DNA from: Azolla caroliniana
Lineage: Eukaryota; Polypodiophyta
NCBI GenBank assembly: GCA_043228905.1
Contig: JBHGNT010000016.1
Location: 10,230,001-10,294,000 of the forward strand
Length of the DNA: 64,000 bases
Direction: 5' to 3'
Shown here piece by piece: positions 51,765 through 61,384 of the stretch; position 1 is the first letter of the stretch, and every line of letters begins with the position of its first letter. The notes under the pieces are model-generated. The model searched no databases. It had not been told where the DNA came from and worked only from the letters and a program-made list of their open reading frames with translations. The translations under genes were made by a program, and so were the position numbers.

Positions 51765-53560
51765 ATGTCTAGACCAAACGATGACCACATCACCGAACGA
51801 GGGAGACGATACACCGAACGCGAGCAACGACGGGAAGCCCTGCAACAAGCCGTCGACGAGATCCGGCGGGATCGGTCATTCTCCAAAACTCTTCGGAGAG
51901 TCGCAGAAGAAGCACTGCAGTTCCGGGTTCTGCAAATCCCCGACGAAGGCAGTAGCATAACAAGCCTGCAAGAGGCGGAAATGATACTGCAGACGCTCGC
52001 CGGGGGCGACGGGGACTCGGAAGCATTCGTAACACTTGAGGCGGAGTCGGAAAGCGACGGAAGCGTTGCGTCCCGGTATAAAAGCAGCCACGACACACCA
52101 AACGACCGGGAGGATGAGGGGTCGGAAGACTCAGTAACACCGGCGCCAGAGCAAGAAAAAACCCTGGAATTCGGTGATCGGCAATCGCCGAGGGAGGCTG
52201 ACCGGATACCGACAACACCCGCGGAGGAACCAAAGGACCGGACATCGGCAACATGTCACAGGAGAAGTATGTGACAAACGTAATCCCAACACAACACCCG
52301 CGGAGGAACCAAAGGTTCTCACACCAACGACAACAGCGGACAGAGAGCGGAGGAAATAGGAGAGTCAGTTGGACGACACGATGCCGTACCCATACCCAAA
52401 GTACCGGGATGAGGCCGACGCGGAGGCACAAGTGTACGCATTCCTCCAAACATGGGAAGCCAACCATGTCTCCCAAAGACTGATGGAGCCCGAAGCCGAA
52501 TGATCCAAAGTCGCCGAATTCGGCATAACCTTGGAAGGACCGGCGGCCCGATGGCACGCAAAGCACTTACCGGGCAGCTTTGTCACATTCGATGCCTTGA
52601 AGGCTAGATTCCTCAGGCTTTTTCACAGACAATTGGAGCAAAGGGAATTGGTCGGGCAGTTCTACACCACCCGGCAGGAAGAGAAGGAGACGGTGCCACA
52701 ATTCATCATTCGGTTTCAGACCCTGCACAACAAACTGACAAGAGCACCACCCGAAGACGAAGCCAAAGCAGTCTTTTTGGCCGCACTGAAAGAGCCACTT
52801 CGAACAATGTGCGGAGTCCTTGATTTCCAAACCAGCACAATGGACCAAGTTATTGATCGGGTTTTAGAAATGGACAAGACTAGCCCCTTCTTGTCGATGG
52901 GGATGTTACACCGGGCACTCCCGAAGGAGGAAGACTTGAGGTTCCGACAGGCCTTACAATGTACAACATGCCTAAATTCGGGGCACTCAACAGTAGAATG
53001 CACCCTGCGGACACAATGTATGATCTGCAACTCTCGAGCCCATACAACGGACCGATGCGAATATAACCTGTTAAATCGGTAGGCAGCACCGGTTCGACAC
53101 ATAGAACCGCGCAATCAGAACCCGGACGAGGATCGATTCCGGAGAGACGACCGCTACCAACGTGAACGCGGTAACAGATACGCGATAACTATGACCGAGA
53201 GGAGAGATGCAGAGATAGCTACCCCCGGGACCGGTACGATCGAGATGAATCCCCGGAATACGAACGACGCAGAGAAGAGAGGCGACAAGGGAACCGAAAT
53301 TTCCGACGGAATCAGAAGCGTGGATTTTTCCGAAGAGAGGAACGTCGGGAGGCAGCGAGGAATGACAACCCGGTATCGGTACCGGATAACCGAGAAACCG
53401 AAGACGACCGCCAGAGCATACCCACCCTCCAAACCGGGGACAAAGGAGAAACGAGCAACAGTCACAAGGTGTACTGTTATTACTGCCGTAAGGAAGGCCA
53501 CTATAGTAACCAATGCCCAAGTAAAACCAATGACAAGCAGCCGGAAGTCAATATGGTTAC
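51765..53560 (+). pseudogene. Gypsy D1 gag
   Basis: An N-terminal part in one frame from MSRPNDDHITERGRRYTERE (51765) is charged and ends RERRK stop at 52359. The main frame begins MPYPYPKYRDEADAEAQVY at 52381 (TGA at 52501), then GPAARWHAKHLPGSFVTF and FLRLFHRQLEQRELVGQFY. Three CCHC knuckles follow: CTTCLNSGHSTVEC, CMICNSRAHTTDRC and, after an Arg/Asp-rich stretch, CYYCRKEGHYSNQC (about 53475). A TAG at 53080 and a 13-bp deletion in the Arg/Asp stretch break the frame. Around 52200-52310 a block of about 68 bp is duplicated compared with D2. Confidence 0.85.
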
Positions 53561-54545
53561 AGCCGAAATAACAGAAGTACAGCAGGTCACAACCCGGTCA
53601 AAGGGAAAGACCGCTGAGTGGGAAGCCCAGGAGGCAATCAGAAAACAAGCGGCACAATGGATCAAGGAGGCCAATGAACAGAATGCGGCAGAAGTAAGAG
53701 ACCAAAATATGCCAGAAGACGAAGAAATCTTACAGCCAGGAGAAAACCCGACGTGGCAAGCGCTACAGGACTGTCAAATCGTGCTGCCGTTAGCACGACT
53801 ACTACAGTTAGTGCCACGGTTTACGGCAGACCTACGGGCATCCGTCAGCAAACCGAAGCCGACGCCAACACCGGCATTCTTCTCCAACCCGAAGGAAGGA
53901 CCAGCGGTGGTCGATACAAGTAGCCCGGCGATCACGGCAATCGTGAAAGGAAAGGAAATTGCTGGAACGATTATTGACGGAGGCCCTGGGGTAAATGTCA
54001 TTAGCCAACAGACATGCAACGACCTGGGCATCCGGGAATGGGAACCATGCCCCTTCTGGTTACGCATGGCGGATACCAGCTCAGTCCGACCGACCGGGCT
54101 TATCCGGGATTTGGAAGTAACGATCGGAGGCCACGTATTCCGGATATCGGCCGTGGTGCTGCAGCTGAATGTACAAAGCGCGTACCCCCTACTGCTAGGA
54201 CGACCATGGTTGCGAACGGCGCATATCAAGCAGAGCTGGCAAAAGAACATGATCACATTCCGGCGAGGGAAAACAAAGGTACGAGTAACGACGCAACCAC
54301 GGGTGATCACCAGTAAGGAAGCAACTCCATTGTATGCGGAAAGCATTAACATGTTGGAGGGATTACTGGACGAGGAAGTCGAGCGGTACCTCGAGGAACA
54401 CCCACGAATCGTCCCACTATTTGAGGTGGATATCACGGCGGCAGTAGAACCGTACATTACGACGCTGGATGAACCGGACCAAGCGGCGATCCGGGAACTG
54501 CGACAAGCCCAGGAATCCCTAGAGAGGGAAATGACGATATCCTAG
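53561..54545 (+). pseudogene. Gypsy D1 gag end and aspartic protease
   Basis: In the same frame as the third knuckle: VTTRSKGKTAEWEAQEAIRK, then the protease loop TIIDGGPGVNVIS (Asp codon 53976), IREWEPCPFWLRMADTSSV, FRISAVVLQLNVQSAYPLLL and GRPWLRTAHIKQSW. It ends RELRQAQESLEREMTIS with TAG at 54543-54545. The stretch from 53469 to that stop is fully open. Gag, protease and pol share one frame, so no programmed shift is needed. Confidence 0.88.
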
Positions 54546-56270
54546 AGGGTAAAAGCATCCCAACTCGAGGAGGTGGACCTCGGCACAACAGACAAGCCCC
54601 GACCGGTAAATGTTGCAAAGGAATTGCCGAAGGAAGAAAAGAAGGCAATGGTAGCATTATTAACAGACTTCAAGGATGTGTTCGCGTGGTCGTACGAAGA
54701 CATGCGAGGGCTGGACCCCCAACTCTATCAGCACCAAATTCACCTAAGTACGGACGTGAAACCGATCGCTCAACGCAGGTACCGGATGAATCCGAATTAT
54801 GCGGCAAAGGTGAAGGAGGAAATTGATAAGCTCCTCCGGGTCGGATTTATCCGACCGGTCAAGTAGGCAACCTGGCTGAGTCCGATAGTGGTGGTCCCGA
54901 AAAAGAATGGCAAAATCCGGGTATGCGTGGACTACCGAAAACTAAATGCCGCAACAGTGACCGATGCGTTTCCACTACCATTTACCGACGGGGTGTTAGA
55001 TGCGGTAGCCGGCCACGAAGTTTACAGCTTCCTGGATGGATTTAGCGGCTACAACCAAATACGAATGAACCCAGCCGACCAGGAGAAGACAACGTTCGTG
55101 ACGGAATGGGGAGTGTTCGTCGCGGTCGTGATGATGTTCGGACTAAAGACGGCTCCAGCGACCTTTCAATGGATAATAATGGAAATTTTCGGGGAATATA
55201 TCCCCGGTTTTATGCAGGTCTTCCTTGACAATTTCGCGGTCTACAGCCGGCACGGAGAGCATCTCGATCACCTCCGGCTGTGCTTGGAGAAGTGCCGCGA
55301 GTACCGATTGAGCCTGAACCCGGCCAAGTGCATCTTTGGAGTGGCGAGCGGCAACTTACTAGGGCACGTGGTGAGTAAGGAAGGAACCGCGGTAGATCCG
55401 GATAAAGTCAAGGCGATTCTCGAGGCACCAGCACCAAATAACGCAAAGGCTTTAAGCCGGTTCCTGGGCCAAATAAGGTGGCATAGCCAGATGATACGAC
55501 ACCTCGCAGACTTCGCTACACCGTTACATACCGCCGTACATAGGGTACCCTTCCTATGGGCGGAGACGGAGGAGGAATCCTACAAAGCGTTGAAGGTTAT
55601 GCTGTCGCAAGCTCCGGTGGTGCAACCGCCAGATTGGAGTAAAAGCTTTCACGTCTTCGTCGACGCGTCGGACGTAGCAATCGGCAGCGTTCTGATGCAA
55701 CTCACGGAGCCGAAATGGTATCGACCGGTGTACTACGCAAGCCGGAAACTCTCAAAAGCCGAACGGAATTACTCTACGACGAAACGCGAGGCATTGGGAA
55801 TGGTGTATAGTGTCACAAAGTACAGGCACTATCTGCTCGGAAGGAAGTTTTCCTTCCATGTCGACCATTCGGCACTACTCTACCTGGTCTCGAAGGCATC
55901 CCTGACGGGAAAAATTGCACGGTGGACACTGCTGCTACAGGAATTTGAATTCGACATTTTCCACCGACCCGGGGCGCAGCATGCGGTAGCGGACTACCTA
56001 AGCAGACTCGAATCCGGAGAAGCAGGGGACGGCGTCCAGGATGAGTTTCCCGACGCCGAATTGTTCCGGATCACGACGAAACCGGCAACGGATACAACGG
56101 TAGCCGATGAAGACACATGGCTAACTGAGATGCATCAGTTCCTAAGCACCGGAGTTCCCCCGGAGAACATGGACTGCGATGAAAGGAAAAGGGTAGCAGT
56201 AAGAAGCAGACATTTCTGCTTGGTTGGAGACACTCTCTATCACAAGGGGGCAGATGGCATCTGGAGATGA
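54546..56270 (+). pseudogene. Gypsy D1 reverse transcriptase and RNase H
   Basis: RT: FAWSYEDMRGLDPQLYQHQI, RRYRMNPNYAAKVKEEIDKL, TAG at 54864-54866 (ahead of ATWLSPIVVV), VCVDYRKLNAATVTDAFPL, DGFSGYNQIRMNPADQEKT and the catalytic box VFLDNFAVYS (second Asp is Asn, codon 55230), SLNPAKCIFGVASGNLLGH. RNase H: VFVDASDVAIGSVLMQ, KREALGMVYSVTKYRHYL, FHVDHSALLYLVSKAS and QHAVADYLSRLESG. TGA at 56268-56270. Only nonsense changes, no shift, over 1.7 kb. Confidence 0.92.
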
Positions 56271-57506
56271 GCAGTGCGGAGCGATGAGAAGGATCTAATC
56301 CTCAGGGAAGCCCACTGTGGAATTGCCGGCGGGCATTATGCCGGCAACGCAACCGCTCGAAAAATATGGCAGAGCGGACTGTGGTGGCCGACCACCCTAA
56401 AAGATGCCGTGAAGTATAGCAGAGAATGCGATTTGTGTCAACGACTGGGCCAACCCACAGAGTAGGCCCGGATGCCACACCACCCGGTCTTGCCCTTGGA
56501 ACCGTTTCAAAAGTGGGGGTTGGACTTTGTCGGTCCCTTCAAACCACCGGCAATGCGAACCGGAAATCGGTATGTCATAGTGGCGACCGACTATTGCACC
56601 AAATGGGTAGAAGCAAAGGCCTTACGGGACAACACGGCCGCGTCCACGGAAAAGTTTCTGTACGAGTGCATATGGTGCCGGTATGGATGCCCGATCGAGC
56701 TTATAAGTGACCAAGGAGGACATTTTCTCGGGCAGGTAGTAGAAATCCTGACGTCATTTTACGTGGTGGTACATAAAAAGAGTACTCCCTACTACCCTCA
56801 AGCCAATGGACTAGCGGAATCAATGAACAAAACTTTGCAGAACATTCTACGAAAAATCGTCAACGAGAACCGGACCGACTGGGATACGAAATTGCAAAGC
56901 GCGCTATGGGCATACCGAACAACCTACAAAACCAGCATCCGGACAACCCCGTTCCGACTAGCATTCGGTTTAGAAGCGGTCATGCCGGTAGAGTTCCAGA
57001 TCCCCAGCTTACGGATTCAGGTGAAGGAGCGCTTAAGTGAGAACGAGTCCGAACGAATCCGGCTGGCGATGTTGTTGGAATTAGAAGAAAACCGAATAGC
57101 CAGCTTACTACAACTCGAACTGGAGCAAAGGAGGAGAAAAGCTTTCGTGGACCGACACCGGCGTGGCAATGAAAAGGAGTTCGAAGTCGGGAAACCGGTG
57201 CTACTATTCCAGACACGGATGGGGAACATGCCGGGAAAGTTGCGGTTTCGATGGACCGGACCGTTCTGGATCACCAAGGAGTACAATGGGTCGTATCAGC
57301 TCGGCACGTTGTCTGGAGATGTCATCGGCAAGTGGGCAAATGGATTTCGGCTAAAGCCGTATAAGGGAAATATGCCAGCCAACCCGTTCAAGCAAAACCC
57401 GGAAATCCGGCAAGATGAGGAACCGACACTGACAGACGCTGCTGAAGATATTCGGATCGAGGAAGAACCGACACCGATACTGACAAAGACTATCCCGGAA
57501 AACTGA
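56271..57506 (+). pseudogene. Gypsy D1 integrase
   Basis: Continues the same frame. Zinc finger: HCGIAGGHYAGNATARKIW and CDLCQRLGQPTE, then TAG at 56463-56465. The core has [28 protein letters not shown] and NGLAESMNKTLQN for D, D, E. The C-terminal part has GKPVLLFQTRMGNMPGKLRF, RWTGPFWITKEYNGSYQLG and WANGFRLKPYKGNM, then an acidic tail to a stop at 57504. There is no chromodomain. The frame from 56472 on is intact for 344 codons. Confidence 0.92.
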
Positions 57507-57746
57507 CAGAAGGATCCGGTATCCACACGAACCGACCTGAACAAATCGGGGGGGACCAGCAAATGACGTGGTCCAAACAAAGAAAAAAAAAGAAAAAAAA
57601 AAGAGGAAAAAAAAAGAAAAAAAGAAGAAGAAGACGTGGGCAAAATTGACGCGAATCATAGTAATGATGGGGAGATCACAAGAGGTGGGAGCGCCACCAT
57701 GCAACGAAGAGGCGCCATGCATTAAAGAAGGACGTGCGCGTACTTG

Positions 57747-57872
57747 CTATTTAAAGCATGGAACGTGGGCACTCACACGCGGCAAACAAGAAAGGACATA
57801 CTAATTATGGCGGGAGAGGAACATGCGCGGGAAATGAAAAAGGGTGGCTCGAGGCAAAAGCCACTATATAAG
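57747..57872 (+). promoter_or_regulatory. Candidate internal promoter before gypsy D ORF3
   Basis: The 500-bp gap between integrase and ORF3 has a purine-rich A tract (57570-57640) and two TATA-like boxes, CTATTTAAAGCATGG at 57747 and CTATATAAGACAC at about 57864, 136 bp before the ORF3 ATG. The first has counterparts in gypsy B and C. The second has good TATA consensus. Function is inferred only. Confidence 0.45.
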
Positions 57873-58007
57873 ACACAGGCCTGCGAAGGGCTCACTTTTT
57901 ACGAATTTTCCTACATACAGGCGCAGAAGCACAGAAGAGCGATCCGACGCACAGAGCACACATAGCGCGATCCCGAACAACAGGCAGCAGAAGAAGAATT
58001 CGAAACA

Positions 58008-58550
58008 ATGGTACTGTCGGAAGAGGCACGCCAATGGATGAGGGAGAACGGGTTAAAAGGATTGCTGCGGATCGCCGACGCTCCACCACAAGCAGAACCA
58101 GAGCAGGCGGCAGCATCGATCGATATATCAGAAGTCACGGAAGGAGCGGTGCAGGCGCTCACGGGGATAAAAGCAGGAGGACTTCAAACAATCGAAAATC
58201 CTTCAAGTGAAATCCTGTTCGAATATTTCGGGGAGTACTCTATCAGCAGCAAGGCATATCGAACGCAGGGCGGAGAGAACCTGTTGTTCGGAGAAGTGGC
58301 CCGCGCCATGATGGAATACGGATTCGTGAATCCCCGTCCCCCGGCCATAGCCAAGTACCGGGCAGCGTTCTTAATAGCAGTGTACGAAGGCTTACAAGTA
58401 GATTGGCTCCATTTCATCACCGAAGGATTGAAGGAGGCCGGGAGTGGTTTCGAAGTGCAAGGCACTTTCCCACGGGCGTGCCATGTGTTGGCCGGTCAGA
58501 AGAGCAAGGACAAGTGGGAAGGCGGAGTCGGATCGGATAATAGGAAGTAA
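58008..58550 (+). pseudogene. Gypsy D1 extra ORF (ORF3), coiled coil deleted
   Basis: Starts MVLSEEARQWMRENGLKGLL at 58008 and carries only the N-terminal ORF3 domain: LLRIADAPPQAEPEQ, EYFGEYSISSKAYRTQGGEN, FGEVARAMMEYGFVNPRPPA and AVYEGLQVDWLHFITEGLKE. The frame then runs into non-coding sequence that normally follows the ORF3 stop (compare 59080-59128) and into LTR2, stopping at 58550. The coiled coil and tail were deleted at a short AGGCCGGGAG-type homology. The domain itself has no stop over about 145 codons, the best-preserved copy of this unknown domain in the window. Confidence 0.8.
58469..58485 (+). other. Conserved box next to gypsy D LTR2
   Basis: CCCACGGGCGTGCCATG abuts LTR2, and CCAACGGGCGTGCCATG abuts LTR3 (59112-59128). 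They correspond to the boxes before the gypsy B and C 3' LTRs and stand where a PPT is expected. Confidence 0.7.
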
Positions 58551-58875
58551 ATAATAGTAGAATTATTATTCGGAGGGACGGATCCGGTACAGTTGTACCG
58601 ATCCGGATCCGGACCGATTCGGATGTTGGTTGCCTAAGCGCACCGATTGTAACCTTTCCGGATGCCTATAAAAGGATCCGATGATTTGTAAAGGGTTTTG
58701 ACGGAAGTAATACAATAGTAATTATTGCGTGTTTATCTGTATCTCGTATTGTCTACCGTCTGTGCTTAATTGTAATCATCTTACGCGTGTAACCTAGCAT
58801 CCAATCCTTACCACCCCTTTGGAGAAGTGTCGGATAGACACCTGTGTTGAGGCTAGTCCGGCTAGACAGACAACA
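58486..58875 (+). repeat. Gypsy D LTR2
   Basis: 390 bp, differing from LTR3 at about two sites (ATGTTGG, CTTTCCGG). It is followed by CTATTTT, the first seven internal bases, then directly by ORF3 tail sequence. Confidence 0.92.
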
Positions 58876-59128
58876 CTATTTTACAGGAAGAACCCGGACG
58901 AAGCGGTGAGGAAGCACCGGCACCACAGAATCAAGCAGAGCCGGAGCAGCACATTTTTACGGAACAGCCCACCCAACCGGAGGTCGGAGACCAGGCAGGC
59001 AAGGAACATGAACAGGAGGAAGAAGCACCACTTGACACCATCGAGCAAAGTGTGCTCGATATTTTGGAGGAAGACTAAGGCCGGGAGTGGATTCGAAGTG
59101 CAAGGCACTTTCCAACGGGCGTGCCATG
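58876..59128 (+). pseudogene. ORF3 tail remnant between LTR2 and LTR3
   Basis: After CTATTTT comes an open stretch reading LQEEPGRSGEEAPAPQNQAE, then EQEEEAPLDTIEQSV and LDILEED with TAA at about 59078. This is the acidic C-terminus of ORF3, ending in ILEED like gypsy C. The 3' untranslated piece and LTR3 follow. All of gag, pol and most of ORF3 are missing, so LTR2 to LTR3 forms a mini-element of about 1 kb. Confidence 0.75.
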
Positions 59129-59518
59129 TGTTGGCCGGTCAGAAGAGCAAGGACAAGTGGGAAGGCGGAGTCGGATCGGATAATAGGAAGTAAATAATAG
59201 TAGAATTATTATTCGGAGGGACGGATCCGGTACAGTTGTACCGATCCGGATCCGGACCGATTCGGATGTCGGTTGCCTAAGCGCACCGATTGTAACCTTG
59301 CCGGATGCCTATAAAAGGATCCGATGATTTGTAAAGGGTTTTGACGGAAGTAATACAATAGTAATTATTGCGTGTTTATCTGTATCTCGTATTGTCTACC
59401 GTCTGTGCTTAATTGTAATCATCTTACGCGTGTAACCTAGCATCCAATCCTTACCACCCCTTTGGAGAAGTGTCGGATAGACACCTGTGTTGAGGCTAGT
59501 CCGGCTAGACAGACAACA
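59129..59518 (+). repeat. Gypsy D LTR3
   Basis: 390 bp. TATA box CCTATAAAAGG at about 59309. The PBS TGGCGACCACGATTCC lies at 59525-59540. It serves as the 5' LTR of the D2 internal region. Confidence 0.92.
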
Positions 59519-59570
59519 CTATTTTGGCGACCACGATTCCTGCAAAGTGCAGAGGACAACCGGGGGATGG

Positions 59571-61384
59571 ATGTCTAGACCAAACGACGACCACATCACC
59601 GAACGAGGGAGACGATACACCGAACGCGAGCAACGACGGGAAGCCCTGCAACAAGCCGTCGACGAGATCCAGCGGGATCGGTCATTCTCCAAAACTCTTC
59701 GGAGAGTCGCAGAAGAAGCACTGCAGTTCCGGGTTCTGCAAATCCCCGACGAAGGCAATAGCATAACAAGCCTGCAAGAGGCGGAAACGATACTGCAGAC
59801 GCTCGCCGGGGGCGACGGGGACTCGGAAGCATTCGCAACACTTGAGGCGGAGTCGGAAAGCGACGGAAGCGTTGCGTCCAGGTATAAAAGCAGCCACGAC
59901 ACACCAAACGACCGGGAGGACGAGGGGTCGGAAGACTCAGTAACACCGGCGCCAGAGCAAGAAATAACCCTGGAATTCGGTGATCGGCAATCGCCGAGGG
60001 AGGCTGACAGGATACCAACACCCGCGAGGAACCAAAGGTTCTCACACCAACGACAACAGCGGAAAGAGAGCGGAGGAAATAGGAGAGTCAGTTGGACGAC
60101 ACGATGTCGTACCCATACCCAAAGTACCGGGATGAGGCCGACGCGGAGGCACACGTGTACGCATTCCTCCAAACATGGGAAGCCAACCATGTCTCCCAAA
60201 GACTGATGGAGCCCGAAGCCGAATGATCCAAAGTCGCCGAATTCGGCATAACCTTGGAAGGACCGGCGGCCCGATGGCACGCAAAGCACTTACCGGGTAG
60301 CTTTGTCACATTCGATGCCTTGAATGCCAGATTCCTCAGGCTTTTTCACAGACAATTTGAGCAAAGGGAATTGGTCGGGCAGTTCTACACCACCCGGCAG
60401 GAAGAGAAGGAGACGGTGCCACAATTCATCATTCGGTTTCAGACCCTGCACAACAAACTGACAAGAGCACCACCCGAAGACGAAGCCAAAGCAGTCTTTT
60501 TGGCCGCACTGAAAGAGCCACTTCGAACAATGTGCGGAGTCCTTGATTTCCAAACCAGCACAATGGACCAAGTTATTGATCGGGTTTTAGAAATGGACAA
60601 GACTAGCCCCTTCTTGTCGATGGGGATGTTACACCGGGCACTCCCGAAGGAGGAAGACTTGAGGTTCCGACAGGCCTTACAATGTACAACATGCCTAAAT
60701 TCGGGGCACTCAACAGTAGAATGCACCCTGGGGACACAATGTATGATCTGCAACTCTCGAGCCCATACAACGGACCGATGCGAATATAACCTGTTAAATC
60801 GGCAGGTAGCACCGGTTCGACACATAGAACCGCGCAATCAAAACCTGGACGAGGATCGATTCCGGAGAGACGACCGCTACCAACGCGAACACGGTAATAG
60901 ATACGCTGACAGAAGACGTGATAACTATGACCGAGAGGAGAGACGCAGAGATAGCTACCCCCGGGACCGGTACGACCGAGACGAATCCCCGGAATACGAA
61001 CGACGCAGAGAAGAGAGGCGACAAGGGAACCGAAATTGCTGACGGAATCAGAAGCGTGGATTTTTCCGAAGAGAGGAACGTCGGGAGGAAGCGAGGAATG
61101 ACAACCCGGTATCGGTACCGGATAACCGAAAAATCGAAGACGACCGCCGGAGCATACCCACCCTCCAAACCGGGGACAAAGGAGAAACGAGCAACAGTCA
61201 CAAGGTGTACTGTTATTACTGCCGTAAGGAAGGCGACTATAGTAACCAATGCCCAAGCAAAACCAATGACAAGCAGCCGGAAGTCAACATGGTTACAGCC
61301 GAAATAACAGAAGTACAGTAGGTCACAACCCGGTCAAAGGGAAAGACCGCCAAGTGGGAAGCCTAGGAGGCAATCAGAAAACAA
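59571..61384 (+). pseudogene. Gypsy D2 gag
   Basis: Near-identical to D1 gag. N-terminal part from 59571. The main frame from MSYPYPKYRDEADAEAHVY at 60104 (TGA at 60224-60226) runs through the first two knuckles and an intact Arg/Asp-rich stretch (RRDDRYQREHGNRYADRRRD) to TGA at 61040. Here it stays in frame with the third knuckle, which has lost its His (CYYCRKEGDYSNQC). After RKQAAQ near 61395 the sequence jumps to ORF3 coiled coil, so protease and all of pol are deleted. Confidence 0.85.

Noticed and set aside
57570-57640. A-rich tract as a LINE poly-A tail or processed pseudogene end
   Set aside because: It lies between integrase and ORF3 of gypsy D with no LINE or gene sequence before it. 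More likely a simple purine tract.
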